Assembly (NCBI GenBank): GCA_963751105.1
Contig: CAVVTG010000002.1
Location: 2,046,001 to 2,110,000 of the forward strand
Length of the DNA stretch: 64,000 nt
Direction: 5' to 3'
From: JACVRW01 sp963751105
Lineage (GTDB): Bacteria; Actinomycetota; Thermoleophilia; Solirubrobacterales; Thermoleophilaceae
Shown here: positions 23,872-33,007 of the stretch, one piece after another
How the letters are laid out: every line of letters begins with the position of its first letter
Position numbering within the stretch: the stretch's first letter is position 1
The notes under the pieces: model-generated
What the model saw: only the letters and a program-made list of their open reading frames with translations
Database searches by the model: none
Told to the model about the DNA's origin: nothing
Made by a program: the position numbers and the translations under genes

Positions 23872-25081
23872 GACAAAGGAAGCGAACAGCGAACCATGGC
23901 GGCGTCTCCCGCCCGAGGTGGCCGACGTGATCGAGCCCGAGCTCACGGCCGTCTCCGGGGAGATCCTGTCCACGATCGCCCGCGAGGTGCCGGAGTACGC
24001 CCGCCCGTTCGAGGGCGCGTTCGGCCACGGCGTGCGCACGGGCGTGACCGAGGCCCTGCGCCAGTTCGTGGCGCTGATCCGGGATCCCGACAGCGGCCGT
24101 GAGCCCGGTCGCGACGTCTACGTCGGACTCGGGCGGGGAGAGCTGCGACAGGGCCGCACCCTCGATGCGCTGCAGTCCGCGTACCGCGTGGGCGCGCGGG
24201 TGGCGTGGCGCCGGCTCGCCGGCGCCGCCCGGCGGGCCGAGCTCGACCCGGAACTGCTCAGCACGCTGGCGGAATCGATCTTCGCCTACATCGAGGAGCT
24301 GTCCGCGGACTCGGTGGAGGGTTACGCCGAGGCGCGCTCGGAGCGAGAGGGGGAGCGTCAGCGCCGCCGGCGGGAGCTCATCGCGCTGCTGCTGAGAGAC
24401 GCGCCCCCGGCTGAACCCGGCGAGCTGGAGGAAGCGGCGCGCCGGGCCGGCTGGGCGCTACCGCGCCGGGCGGCGGCGCTGGCCTGTCCGGAGCAGTCGC
24501 TCGGCCGGCTGGTGCGCCGGCTTCCCCACGACGTGATCAGCGCCGGGCTGCGCGGCCGCGGGTGTGCGGTGGTGCCCGACCCGGACGGACCCGGGCGCCG
24601 CGACCAGCTGGCCCAGGCCGCGGAGGGGGGCGTCGCGGCGCTGGGGCCGCCGGGGGCGCTGTCCGAGCTGGGCGAGTCGTGGACGCTCGCCCGCAGCGCC
24701 CTGGGGGCCGCGGAGGCGGGCAGCATCGCCGACCGGGGACTGATCCTGGCCGACGAGCGGCTCGGCGAGCTGCTGCTGCACGAGAACGCCGGACTGGTGG
24801 AGCGCATAGCCCGGCGCCGGCTGGGCGCCCTCGAGGACCTCACGGCCAAGGGGCGCCTGCGGATGGAGGAGACGGCGCTCGCCTACCTGCGCTGTCACGG
24901 CAACGCCGCGGCCATGGCCGTGGCCATGAACGTCCACCCTCAGACCGCGCGCTACCGGCTCGCCCGGCTGCGGGAGCTGCTCGAAGCTCAGCTCGAGGAT
25001 CCGGAGGCGCGCTTCGAGCTCGAGCTGGCACTGCGCGAGCGGGCCGCGCGGCGGGGCACTAATCTCAAACGCCATGAATGA
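23870..25081 (+). CDS. PucR-family transcriptional regulator
   Basis: 403 residues. A helical N-terminal sensor region (VADVIEPELTAVSGEILSTI, LDALQSAYRVGARVAWRRLA), a GGDEF-like central region (VPDPDGPGRRDQ ... LGESWTLARSALGAAEAG), and the C-terminal PucR helix-turn-helix (ETALAYLRCHGNAAAMAVAM, NVHPQTARYRLARLRELL). The C-terminal signature N-x-HPQTxRYRLxRL is diagnostic. GTG 23870 is the assumed start. Candidate regulator of the divergent desaturase. Confidence 0.9.
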   Translation: MTKEANSEPWRRLPPEVADVIEPELTAVSGEILSTIAREVPEYARPFEGAFGHGVRTGVTEALRQFVALIRDPDSGREPGRDVYVGLGRGELRQGRTLDALQSAYRVGARVAWRRLAGAARRAELDPELLSTLAESIFAYIEELSADSVEGYAEARSEREGERQRRRRELIALLLRDAPPAEPGELEEAARRAGWALPRRAAALACPEQSLGRLVRRLPHDVISAGLRGRGCAVVPDPDGPGRRDQLAQAAEGGVAALGPPGALSELGESWTLARSALGAAEAGSIADRGLILADERLGELLLHENAGLVERIARRRLGALEDLTAKGRLRMEETALAYLRCHGNAAAMAVAMNVHPQTARYRLARLRELLEAQLEDPEARFELELALRERAARRGTNLKRHE

Positions 25082-25388
25082 GCAACCTGTCCTCGATCGG
25101 ATCGAAAGCCTCGTCGAGGAGGAGCACCGCCTGTGGCGGGCGAGCGAGTCCGGCGGGCTGACCGACCAGGAGCACCATCGCCTGCAGTCCGTGCGCAAGG
25201 AGCTCGACGACTGCTGGAGCTCGCTGAGACGGCGTCGCGCCGGGTCCACGGGCGAGCTGTCCGACAGCGATGTGCCCGATCCACCGAACGACCTGGACGG
25301 GCCCGACCCCGAGCCGCCCCACCTCGAGCACGGCGTGCACGACGACCAGCCCTCCCCGGATCCGGGCGTGAACCCGAACGTCCCGTAG
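25074..25388 (+). CDS. DUF2630 family protein
   Basis: 104 residues. The N-terminal ~60 match the actinobacterial DUF2630 pattern (LDRIESLVEEEHRLW ... LTDQEHHRLQSVRKELDDCW, SLRRRRAG): a helical hairpin. The tail is acidic and proline-rich (VPDPPNDLDGPDPEPP). Function unknown. Overlaps the pucR stop by 8 bases, so likely co-transcribed. Confidence 0.85.
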   Translation: MNEQPVLDRIESLVEEEHRLWRASESGGLTDQEHHRLQSVRKELDDCWSSLRRRRAGSTGELSDSDVPDPPNDLDGPDPEPPHLEHGVHDDQPSPDPGVNPNVP

Positions 25389-25414
25389 ATCGCGGCGCCC
25401 GGGTTCGGGCCCTC

Positions 25415-25432
25415 TGTGACGAACCCCTCACA
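25415..25432. promoter_or_regulatory. Palindrome TGTGACGAACCCCTCACA, shared with 18318-18335
   Basis: TGTGA-N8-TCACA with central CGAAC, 16/18 identical to the element at 18318-18335. It lies 27 bases downstream of the DUF2630 stop and 32 bases upstream of the small gene candidate at 25464. Confidence 0.5.
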
Positions 25433-25463
25433 CAGGGAGGTGGCGAAGCGAGACGCTGCTCGC

Positions 25464-25655
25464 ATGATCCCCGCCCTCCCCCTGGCCTACGCGTCACAGC
25501 ACATCTACGACGACCGGAGCCCGTACGCGCCCACGCGTGCGTCGTCACAACCCGTGGTGACCCGCCGGCGGCGCCGCCGCGGACTCACGCTCACGTGGCG
25601 CTCTCATCGCGCCGCGGCCGGGCTCGCACGCCACAGCCCGGCGCCCGGGCGCTGA
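25464..25655 (+). CDS. Possible small basic protein
   Basis: 63 codons from ATG 25464: MIPALPLAYASQHIYDDRSP then a strongly basic stretch (TRRRRRRGLTLTWRSHRAAA). Support is only an open frame, position downstream of a shared palindrome, and fit in an otherwise empty 272-base gap. No family recognised. Confidence 0.3.
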   Translation: MIPALPLAYASQHIYDDRSPYAPTRASSQPVVTRRRRRRGLTLTWRSHRAAAGLARHSPAPGR

Positions 25656-25660
25656 CCCGC

Positions 25661-26617
25661 ATGCCCGTCGGCGCCGGTGCCACGCCCGCTCCGAGACGCG
25701 CGACCGTGGTCTCCGGGGGGCTCTCGCACCAGGCGCTGATCTACCGCTCACAGAGCGAGCTCACAGCGACCACGGCGGCGTTCGTGCGCGTCGGCCTCGA
25801 GGCGGGCGACCTCGTGGTGGTGGCCGCCAAGCCCACCACCCTGGACGCGCTGCGAGCCGGGCTCGGCCCGGACGCGGCACAGGCGCAGCTGCACGCCACC
25901 GGGGACTGGTTTCCCCATCCGTTTCAGCGCCTGCAGGAGATGCGCAGGCTGACCGCCGAGGCCCGCCCGGGCACCGTGGTGCGGCTGATCGACGAATGGA
26001 CCTGGGACGGCTCGGACGCGGCCACCCGCGAGTGGGCCCGGCTCGAGTCCGTGACCAACCACGTCCTGGCCGGCGTGCCGCTTGGGCTCGTGAGCCTCTT
26101 CGACGGCCACTCGCTCCCCGACCCCGTCCTCGAGATCGCCGTTCGCACCCACCCCCGGTTGATCGAGAACGGCGCCGCTGTGCCCTCGCCGGGATTCGTC
26201 GCACCGGCCCGCTACCTGCCCGGCGCGGCTCCCGACCCGCCGCGCTCTGCGGTGGATCTGCCTCTCCCCTGGCCCGAGCTGAGAGTCGCGACCCGCAGCG
26301 AGGCGGAGCGCCTGGGAGTGTCTCCCGAACGCCTCGACGACGTGGTCTTGGCCGTTCAGGAGGTGGCCACCAACGCCGACCGTCACGGCGCGCCGCCGGT
26401 GCGGATCAGGCTCTGGCAGCACGGAGACGAGCTCGTCTGCCAGGTCACCGACGGCGGCCGCGGCGACCTCGATCCGCGCACCGGCTGGCTCACTCCCGAC
26501 AACCCGGCGGGGGGTGGCTGGGGCCTCCCGATCGCGCGCCTGACCTGCGATGCCGTCGAGATCGGCTCCGGCCCGGCCGGCACCGTCGTGACCTTGTCCG
26601 TGACCCTCGGGTCCTAG
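25661..26617 (+). CDS. MEDS-domain sensor fused to anti-sigma-factor-type ATPase
   Basis: 318 residues. The N-terminal MEDS domain (LSHQALIYRSQSELTATTAA, AAKPTTLDALRAGLG, TVVRLIDEWTWDG, LVSLFDGHSLP) is a methanogen/methylotroph DcmR-type sensory domain. The C-terminal HATPase_c domain is of RsbW/SpoIIAB type (LDDVVLAVQEVATNADRHGA with the N box, VTDGGRGDLDPRTGW, GWGLPIARLTCDAVEI). MEDS-HATPase fusions are common in actinobacteria and probably feed partner-switching sigma-factor control. No sigma factor is adjacent. Confidence 0.85.
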   Translation: MPVGAGATPAPRRATVVSGGLSHQALIYRSQSELTATTAAFVRVGLEAGDLVVVAAKPTTLDALRAGLGPDAAQAQLHATGDWFPHPFQRLQEMRRLTAEARPGTVVRLIDEWTWDGSDAATREWARLESVTNHVLAGVPLGLVSLFDGHSLPDPVLEIAVRTHPRLIENGAAVPSPGFVAPARYLPGAAPDPPRSAVDLPLPWPELRVATRSEAERLGVSPERLDDVVLAVQEVATNADRHGAPPVRIRLWQHGDELVCQVTDGGRGDLDPRTGWLTPDNPAGGGWGLPIARLTCDAVEIGSGPAGTVVTLSVTLGS

Positions 26618-26647
26618 CCTGCCGACAGCCGGGTTAGTCTCGCCCGC

Positions 26648-28087
26648 GTGCAACAGCTGCTGCGCGAGCTCATGGATTCCGCGCGTTCGCGCGCCGACTA
26701 CGCGGATGCCCGCTTCGTCCACACGCAGATGGAGAGCTTGGCCACCCGTAACGGCGAGCTGGACGAGCTCGACCGTTCGGAGAGCGCCGGCATCGGCGTG
26801 CGGGTCCGAGTCGACGGGGCGTGGGGCTTCGCCGCCACCCGCGGTCTGGACCGCGCCGCGGCCGACGACGCTCTCGAGCGCGCGCTGGACGTGGCCCGGG
26901 CCCAGCCCCGCGCACCCAGCACGGTGGAACTCGCCGTCGAGCCGCCGGGGCAGGGAGGCTGGGCGACCGAGGTGGCACAGGACCCGTTCGCCGTTTCGCT
27001 GGAGGAGAAGCTCGAGCGGCTGGCGGAGGCCGACGCGGCGCTGCGGGCCGAGAAGCAGGTGCACGTTGCGGCTGCGTCGTTCCAGGCGTTGCGCGTGGAC
27101 AAGATGTTCGTCTCGAGCGAGGGCGCGCTCTGCGAGCAGCGGGCCACCGAGTGCGGCGGCGGGATCACCGCGGTGGCGGTCAGCGGAGATCACACCCAGG
27201 CGCGCTCGTTTCCCGCCTCGCACGGCGGCCAGGTCAGCCCTGGAGGCTACGAGCGCTTCACCGCCCTGGGCCTCGCCGAGGCCGGGCCGCGTGTAGCCGA
27301 GGAGGCGGTGGCGCTGCTCTCTGCGCCCGCCTGCCCGCCGGGCCGGACGACGGTGATACTCGCCGGCGAGCAACTCGGGCTCCAGATCCACGAATCCGTG
27401 GGTCATGCGGTGGAGCTCGACCGCGTGCTGGGCCGAGAGGCCTCGTACGCGGGCACGAGCTTCGTGCCCGCGGATGGGATCGGCTCGTTTCGGCTGGGCT
27501 CGGAGCAGGTGAGCGTCACGGCCGACGCCACGATGCCCGACGGCCTGGGCAGCTACCGCTGGGACGACGAGGGCGTGGAGGGCCAGCGCGTGCCGATCGT
27601 GCGTGGCGGCGTGCTCAGCGGCTTCCTGTCGTCGCGCGAGACCGCCGCCGAGATCGGGCTGTCGCGCTCAGGCGGCTGCATGCGCGCCGACGGTTTCGCG
27701 CGCCAACCGATCGTGCGCATGACCAACGTCAACCTCGAGCCGGGCGACGCGGGCAGCCTCGACGACCTGATCGCGGCGACCGAGGCCGGGATCCTGATCG
27801 AGACCAACCGCTCGTGGTCGATCGACGACCGGCGCCTGCACTTCCAGTTCGAGGGCGAGGCCGCCTGGGAGATCCGCGACGGCCGGCGCGGCCGGCTGCT
27901 GCGCAACCCGAGCTACGCGGGCGTCACGCCCGAGTTCTGGCGCGGATGCGACGCGGTCTGCTCGGCGTCCGATTGGCGACCGATCTCGCTGCTCGGCTGC
28001 GGCAAGGGCGAGCCGGGCCAGGTGATGCGGGTCTCCCACGGTTGCGCGCCGGCGCGCTTTCGCGACGTGCAGGTCGGCGTGGCGTGA
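26648..28087 (+). CDS. tldD: TldD metalloprotease subunit
   Basis: 479 residues. Diagnostic HExxxH zinc motif in LQIHESVGHAVELDR, followed by LGREASYAGTSFV and the C-terminal RGCDAVCSASDWR. TldD/TldE heterodimers degrade unfolded peptides and mature some modified peptides. GTG start at 26648. Overlaps tldE by GTGA (28084-28087), so subunits are made together. Confidence 0.95.
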   Translation: MQQLLRELMDSARSRADYADARFVHTQMESLATRNGELDELDRSESAGIGVRVRVDGAWGFAATRGLDRAAADDALERALDVARAQPRAPSTVELAVEPPGQGGWATEVAQDPFAVSLEEKLERLAEADAALRAEKQVHVAAASFQALRVDKMFVSSEGALCEQRATECGGGITAVAVSGDHTQARSFPASHGGQVSPGGYERFTALGLAEAGPRVAEEAVALLSAPACPPGRTTVILAGEQLGLQIHESVGHAVELDRVLGREASYAGTSFVPADGIGSFRLGSEQVSVTADATMPDGLGSYRWDDEGVEGQRVPIVRGGVLSGFLSSRETAAEIGLSRSGGCMRADGFARQPIVRMTNVNLEPGDAGSLDDLIAATEAGILIETNRSWSIDDRRLHFQFEGEAAWEIRDGRRGRLLRNPSYAGVTPEFWRGCDAVCSASDWRPISLLGCGKGEPGQVMRVSHGCAPARFRDVQVGVA

Positions 28088-29454
28088 CCGTCACGAGCGT
28101 GAACGCGGTAGACCTGGCCCAGCGCGCGGTAGATCGCGCCGGCCGGGACAGCCTCGCGCTCGTGACCCGCGAGCGCTCCCTGCTGCTGCGCTTCGCGGCC
28201 AACCTCCCGACACAGGCCACCTCGGTCGACGACCTGACCGTTGAGCTGGCGGTGCTGCGGTCGGGGCACGTGGGGCGCGCGTCCACCAACGCGATCGACG
28301 ACGACGCGCTCGCGGAGTGCGCCCGGCGGGCCGCCTCGGCGGCCGAGGCCGCGGCCCGAGCGTCCGGGGACGGCGCGTTTCCCGGCTTTCCCACGCCCGG
28401 CCCGCCGCCCGCCCACCACGGCTACGACGCCGAGACGGCCCGGCTCGACCCCGGCGCCGGCGGAGTCGCGCTCGGCGCGGCCTTCGCGGAGGCTCAGCAG
28501 CGAGGGGTCGAGGCGCACGGCGTGTGGTCGGCCGGCGAAGTCGAGCGTGGCGTGGCCACCCCCGACGGAGCCGAGGGCGATCTCACCACGGACTCGTTCA
28601 TGAAGGTCGTCTGCATCGCACCGGACGGGCACAGCGGGTTCGCCTCGGCGGCCGCGGTGGCGGCGGCAGCTCTCGACGCGCGCGAACTGACCGCTCGCGC
28701 AGCGGCCAAGGCCACCGCCGGGGGAGAGCCGGCGGAGCTCCCCGTCGGTGACTACCCGGTGGTCTTCGGTCCCCAGGCCGTGGGGACCCTGCTCAACCTG
28801 CTCGGCGCCACTGCCTTCAACGGGCTGGCCCACGCGGAGGGCCGGGGCGCGCTGGTGGGCCGGCTGGGCAGCCGCGTGGCTGCTCCCGCCGTCAACCTGG
28901 CCGACTCGCCCCGGTACGCCGCCGGGCTGCCGCGCGCCTTCGACTCCGAGGGCACGAACAAGCGGCCGTTGCCGCTGATCCAGGACGGCGTGGCTCACTC
29001 CGTGGTCCACGACATCCGCAGCGGCGCGCTGGCCGGCACCGGGTCCACGGGTCATGCGCTGGCTCCGGGTGGCGACAGCCACGGTCCCCACCCCACCAAC
29101 CTCGTGCTGGCGGGCGGCGGCGCCGCGGACGAGGACGAGCTCTGCTCGACGGTGCAGCACGGCCTGTACGTGACCCGGCTCTGGTACGAGAACGTGGTCC
29201 GGCCCAAGGAGACGCTCGTCACTGCCGTCACCCGCGACGGCACCTTCCTGATCGAGGACGGCCGAGCCACCCGCCCACTGCGTGACCTGCGCCTCACCGA
29301 GAGCGTGCTGGCCATCTTCTCCCGCGTGCAGGCGCTCACGCGCCGGCAGCAGCTGGTGAGCGACGGGGACTTCTACGGCCGCCGCTTCGCCTCGGGCGTA
29401 GTGTGCCCGGCGCTGCAGGTGCGCTCGGCGCGCTTCACCGACGCGGCCGGATAG
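28084..29454 (+). CDS. tldE: TldE/PmbA subunit of the TldD/TldE protease
   Basis: 456 residues with the PmbA fold but no HExxxH, as expected for the non-catalytic partner. Motifs: GDYPVVFGPQAVGTLLNLLG, FDSEGTNKRPLPLIQDG, ALAPGGDSHGPHPTNLVLAG, GLYVTRLWYENVVRPKE. GTG 28084 overlaps the tldD stop. Confidence 0.93.
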   Translation: MTVTSVNAVDLAQRAVDRAGRDSLALVTRERSLLLRFAANLPTQATSVDDLTVELAVLRSGHVGRASTNAIDDDALAECARRAASAAEAAARASGDGAFPGFPTPGPPPAHHGYDAETARLDPGAGGVALGAAFAEAQQRGVEAHGVWSAGEVERGVATPDGAEGDLTTDSFMKVVCIAPDGHSGFASAAAVAAAALDARELTARAAAKATAGGEPAELPVGDYPVVFGPQAVGTLLNLLGATAFNGLAHAEGRGALVGRLGSRVAAPAVNLADSPRYAAGLPRAFDSEGTNKRPLPLIQDGVAHSVVHDIRSGALAGTGSTGHALAPGGDSHGPHPTNLVLAGGGAADEDELCSTVQHGLYVTRLWYENVVRPKETLVTAVTRDGTFLIEDGRATRPLRDLRLTESVLAIFSRVQALTRRQQLVSDGDFYGRRFASGVVCPALQVRSARFTDAAG

Positions 29455-29472
29455 GGCGCCGCCGGCGCCGGC

Positions 29473-29697
29473 TCAGATCTTCAGCAGCACGATGACGTTC
29501 ACCACGAACAGCAGGGCGAAGCCGATCGTCCAGCGGTTGAGGTTGCGCTCCACGAGCGAGCCGCCGCCGAAGGGACCGGCGCCGGTGCCGACACCGAAGG
29601 CTCCGGAGAGACCGGAGTCCTTGCCCGAGTGCATCAGGACCAACACGATGACCATCACCGCGAGAACCACCTGCACCCCGTAGAGAATCGCTTCCAT
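29473..29697 (-). CDS. secG: Preprotein translocase subunit SecG
   Basis: 74 residues, two membrane spans: LYGVQVVLAVMVIVLVLMHS and TIGFALLFVVNVIVLLKI. The cytosolic loop is GKDSGLSGAFGVG ... LVERNLNRWT, characteristic of SecG. Auxiliary subunit of SecYEG that aids SecA-driven export. Co-directional with the CcmI-like gene 11 bases upstream. Confidence 0.93.
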   Translation of the reverse strand: MEAILYGVQVVLAVMVIVLVLMHSGKDSGLSGAFGVGTGAGPFGGGSLVERNLNRWTIGFALLFVVNVIVLLKI

Positions 29698-29708
29698 CGC
29701 GCGGAAGG

Positions 29709-29999
29709 CTAGCGAGCCGAGGGCGACCGGCCCTCGAGCCGGTCGAGCTCGCGCAGGATCTCGATCGCCTCCGTTCGCAGCTCGCCGTCGACGCTGCGCC
29801 AGTCGGCCTGATCGAGCTTGCCCATCCGGTGATCGAGCTCCGCGTCCCGGATCTCGCGGTACTTGGCCTCCTTGGCCGCCTCGAGCTCGGCGATGCGGAC
29901 GTGCTCACGCCGTTCCTCCTGGCCGCGCTCGCGCAGCGGCCGCGCGACGGCGAGCGCCACCAGGACGGCGAGGACGAGCAGGGCGAGCGCGTACTCCAC
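29709..29999 (-). CDS. Small membrane-anchored coiled-coil protein, CcmI-like
   Basis: 96 residues: an N-terminal span (YALALLVLAVLVALAVARPL) then a charged helix (ERREHVRIAELEAAKEAKYR) and the motif YREIRDAELDHRMGKLDQAD, resembling the N-terminal part of CcmI of cytochrome c maturation. The TPR part of CcmI is absent, so the assignment is tentative. Ccm genes lie 7 kb away. Confidence 0.6.
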   Translation of the reverse strand: MEYALALLVLAVLVALAVARPLRERGQEERREHVRIAELEAAKEAKYREIRDAELDHRMGKLDQADWRSVDGELRTEAIEILRELDRLEGRSPSAR

Positions 30000-30033
30000 G
30001 TGGCAAGCCTAGGCCCCACGAGGGAGCCAGCCC

Positions 30034-30060
30034 CAAAACATGAACGTTGTATATGTTTTG
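30034..30060. promoter_or_regulatory. Inverted repeat, candidate TetR operator/promoter
   Basis: CAAAACAT (30034-30041) and ATGTTTTG (30053-30060) are perfect 8-base arms around an 11-base spacer containing AACGTT. The last arm ends 4 bases before the ATG at 30065. The site would block the promoter of the 30065-32231 operon, whose second gene is a TetR regulator. Confidence 0.65.
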
Positions 30061-30064
30061 GTCC

Positions 30065-30433
30065 ATGAACGCAGCCCGCACCTTCCTCGGCACCGCGCGT
30101 GCCCTCATCGGCATCGGCAGCTGGTTCGCACCGGACTGGACGATGCGCGTCTTCGGAATCGACCCGAAGCGGTCCGACCGGTTCGTCGGGCGGCTGTTCG
30201 GTGCTCGTGAGCTCGCCCTCGCCGGTGGGCTGCTGGCCGCGCCCCCGTCGGCTCTGGCTTCCGTCGCGGCGGTGGGCGCCGCGGTCGACGCCGTCGATGC
30301 CGTGGCGGGGTTCGACGAGCGCCGGCGCGGCAACCTGTCCACCCAGGCCACCATCCTCGGTCCGGCGGGCGCGCTGCTGTTCGTCGTGCTGGGCGTCCTC
30401 GTGGCCCGCGAGGCTTCGGCAGCTTCCGCGTGA
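30065..30433 (+). CDS. Small integral membrane protein (DUF4267-like)
   Basis: 122 residues with about four hydrophobic stretches: TARALIGIGSWFAPDW, LFGARELALAGGLLAAP, LASVAAVGAAVDAVDAV and LGPAGALLFVVLGVLVAR. The FGARELALA motif recalls DUF4267-type membrane proteins. Function unknown. First gene of a three-gene operon (GTGA overlap with tetR, then ATGA overlap with the M20 gene). Confidence 0.72.
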   Translation: MNAARTFLGTARALIGIGSWFAPDWTMRVFGIDPKRSDRFVGRLFGARELALAGGLLAAPPSALASVAAVGAAVDAVDAVAGFDERRRGNLSTQATILGPAGALLFVVLGVLVAREASAASA

Positions 30434-31062
30434 GCGCTCCGGCTGCGTACGCCCCCATCCTCAAGCGCCGCCCGGCGCAGGCCCGCAGCGCGCGACACAT
30501 CGAAGCGCTGCTCGACGCCGCCGCCGAGCTGTTGCGCGACCGGGAGCCGGAGGCCATCACGGTGCGCGATCTCGCCGCTGCGGCCGGCGTGCCGACCGGA
30601 ACGCTCTACCAGTTCTTCGACGACAAGAACGCGGTGCTCCAAGCCTTGGCCGTGCGCTTTCTGAACGACATGCCCGGAGTTCTGGGCGTAGCGCCGATGT
30701 CCGCCCGCAATGACTGGTCGGGTACGGTCGGCGCGGTGGTCGACGGGTACGCGGCCATGGTTCGCGAGCATCCGGCGATTCGCCGGCTGTGGCTGTCGGG
30801 CACGCTCGACGCCGCGACGCGACGGGTCGAGCGTGAGACCGACGCCACGATCGCCGCCCGCCTCGGCGCGCTCCTGCGCGAACAGTCTGGGAGCCGGCGC
30901 GGCACGGCCGAGCAGTGGCGGACGCTCGTGGCTCTGATCGATGGGCTCCTGCGCCACGCCTTCGCGGACGACCCCGGCGGGGACCCCGCGGCGCTGCGCG
31001 AGGCACGCCGTGCCGCCCGGGCCTACGCCGGCGTCGTCCTCGGGCGTGCGGCGGCGCGATGA
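30430..31062 (+). CDS. TetR-family transcriptional regulator
   Basis: 210 residues. Helix-turn-helix: ARHIEALLDAAAELLRDREP, VRDLAAAAGVPTGTLYQFFD. C-terminal ligand domain of TetR_C type (MVREHPAIRRLWLSGTLDAA, WRTLVALIDGLLRHAF). GTG start overlaps the upstream stop. Likely autoregulates through 30034-30060. Confidence 0.9.
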   Translation: MSAPAAYAPILKRRPAQARSARHIEALLDAAAELLRDREPEAITVRDLAAAAGVPTGTLYQFFDDKNAVLQALAVRFLNDMPGVLGVAPMSARNDWSGTVGAVVDGYAAMVREHPAIRRLWLSGTLDAATRRVERETDATIAARLGALLREQSGSRRGTAEQWRTLVALIDGLLRHAFADDPGGDPAALREARRAARAYAGVVLGRAAAR

Positions 31063-32231
31063 GACAGGCCGCTCAGTCGCAGGCCTGGCTCGAGCCGCGA
31101 GCCGACGAGATGGCCGCTCTCCTGGAGCGGCTGGTGGCCATCGACACGGAGAACCCGCCCGGCCGACGGCTGGGCGAGTGCGGTCGGGCGCTGGCCGAAG
31201 AGATGGACGCCCTCGGGCTCTCGCCAGAGCTGATCGAGCTCGCCCCGAGCCGCGAGCTCGAGGAGCCCTGCATCGTTCGGGGGAGCGTCGGCGACGGTCC
31301 GGGCACGATCTACTACCACGGTCATTTCGACGTCGTCCCGGCCCAGAGCCGGGCCCAGTTTCGGCCCGAGCGGCGCGACGGCAGGATCATCGGGCGAGGC
31401 GCCGCGGACATGAAGGGCGGCCTCGTCGGCATGATCTACGGCGCGCTGGCCGCGAGCGAGCTGGGCCTGCTCGAGGGCCGCCGGATCGTCTTTCATTTCG
31501 TGTGCGACGAGGAGACCGGGAGCGCCGCCGGCTCCGGGCACCTGCGCGAGGCGGGAATGATCGATCCGGACGCGCTCGCGATGCTCACCGCCGAACCGAC
31601 GGGCGGCGTGATCTGGCACGCCTGCCGCGGCGCGATCACGTTGCGCGTGACGACCACCGGGCGGGAGGCGCACGTCGGCTACGCCCACCAGGGCGTCAAC
31701 GCGTTCGAGCACGTGATCCGCATCGCCGAGCCGCTCACCGCCCTCTCGCATGAGCTGCTGAAGGAGCACTCGATGCTCGTGGTGGGCGGCCAGGCGGGCG
31801 CCGGGGCGGGCTTCAACGCCGTGCCCGGCTCGGCCTGGTTCTCGATCGACCGGCGCTTCAACCCCGAGGAGGATCTCGACCGCGAGCTGGCTCGCCTGAC
31901 GACCATGATCGCCGAGTCCGCCGAGGCCGTCGGCGCGCAGGTCGACGTCGAGGTGCTCCAGGAGCAGCCCTCCGGCAGCACCGAGGCGACCCACCCGGCC
32001 GCCGCGGCGCTGGCAGAGTGCGTCGCCGCCGTGGAGGGCGCCGAGCCCGCGTTCGAGATGTGCCCCGGTGTGCTCGACACGCGCTGGTATTCGCAGCTCG
32101 GGCTGCCGGCCTTCGCCTACGGCGGCGGCCGGCTCGACATCTCGCACGGCCCGGGCGAGTACATCGACGAAGCCGCCATGCGCCGCTGCGCCGCGGTCTA
32201 CGCGCTGTTCGCCGGCACGGGGATGCGCTGA
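31059..32231 (+). CDS. M20-family metallopeptidase/deacylase (ArgE/DapE-like)
   Basis: 390 residues. Metal and catalytic motifs: YYHGHFDVVPAQS (His and catalytic Asp), IIGRGAADMKGGL (bridging Asp), VCDEETGSAAGSGH (catalytic Glu and metal Glu), TAEPTGG. The dimerisation domain holds GREAHVGYAHQGVNAFEHVI, and the C-terminal His ligand is probably in LDISHGPGEYIDEA. Hydrolyses an amide such as an N-acyl amino acid; the substrate is unknown. ATGA overlap with tetR. Confidence 0.92.
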   Translation: MRQAAQSQAWLEPRADEMAALLERLVAIDTENPPGRRLGECGRALAEEMDALGLSPELIELAPSRELEEPCIVRGSVGDGPGTIYYHGHFDVVPAQSRAQFRPERRDGRIIGRGAADMKGGLVGMIYGALAASELGLLEGRRIVFHFVCDEETGSAAGSGHLREAGMIDPDALAMLTAEPTGGVIWHACRGAITLRVTTTGREAHVGYAHQGVNAFEHVIRIAEPLTALSHELLKEHSMLVVGGQAGAGAGFNAVPGSAWFSIDRRFNPEEDLDRELARLTTMIAESAEAVGAQVDVEVLQEQPSGSTEATHPAAAALAECVAAVEGAEPAFEMCPGVLDTRWYSQLGLPAFAYGGGRLDISHGPGEYIDEAAMRRCAAVYALFAGTGMR

Positions 32232-33007
32232 GGCGAGCCGATGGGTAGCCAGCGAACACGCGAGCGAATCTCCTCCGGGGCGCCGGCGAACTCGCGCTCG
32301 ATGGCTCGTCTGCCCTGCCTGAAGTGCTTCCAGCCCTCGTAGTGGATCGGGATCGCCGTCCGGGGGCGCACCAGGCGACATAGTTCCACCGCGTCTCGCG
32401 CGGTCATCGTGTAGCGAACCGGTCCCGTGACCGGGAACCGCACGCCGCCCAGGTGCAGCAACGCGGTGTCGACCGTCAGACGGGTGGCGACCTCGCGCAC
32501 GCCGTCGTAGAGCACGGTGTCGCCGGAGATCCACAGGGCGCCGTTCCGCTGCTCGTTCCACCGCAACGCGAAGCCGATCACGTCGCCGACGATGAAGTGG
32601 ACGCCCGGCGGACCGTGGCGGCAGGGGGTCGCCGTCACCTCGATCGACGGCCGGCCGGACGCTTCCAGCATGGTGCTCTGCCACGGCTTCAGGCCCCGTG
32701 CGTTCCCGCCCAGGCTCTCCGCACCGGACACCGTCGTGATCACGGCACGGGCGAGCGGCAGCAGCGCTCGGCCCTCGACGTCGAGGTTGTCCCCGTGGTG
32801 CTCGTGGGTGAGCAGAACCGCGTCGATCGGGCCCACCTCGCCCGCTCGGACCGCAGGTCCGGCCAGCTTCCGCGACGTCGCGCCCCAGCCGAAGTTGTAC
32901 CTCCGGCCGGGGGTGTCGAACGTCGGATCGGTGATCAGCCGCCACCCGCCCACCTCGATGAGCACAGTGGGCCCGCCGATATGGGTCAGGCGAACGTCGG
33001 CGGTCAC
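32198..33007 (-). CDS. Metallo-beta-lactamase-fold hydrolase (UlaG/NAPE-PLD-like)
   Basis: 269 residues. MBL motif LLTHEHHGDNLD (HxHxDN variant), the downstream His in TATPCRHGP, Asp in LWISGDTVLYDG, and a final His in TAIPIHYEGWKHF. The start LTHIGGPTVLIEVGGWRLIT DP is family-typical. GTG 33007 overlaps the upstream hydrolase stop (GTGA), so the two are co-translated. It overlaps the convergent M20 gene by 34 bases. Confidence 0.9.
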   Translation of the reverse strand: MTADVRLTHIGGPTVLIEVGGWRLITDPTFDTPGRRYNFGWGATSRKLAGPAVRAGEVGPIDAVLLTHEHHGDNLDVEGRALLPLARAVITTVSGAESLGGNARGLKPWQSTMLEASGRPSIEVTATPCRHGPPGVHFIVGDVIGFALRWNEQRNGALWISGDTVLYDGVREVATRLTVDTALLHLGGVRFPVTGPVRYTMTARDAVELCRLVRPRTAIPIHYEGWKHFRQGRRAIEREFAGAPEEIRSRVRWLPIGSPQRIPVPANSA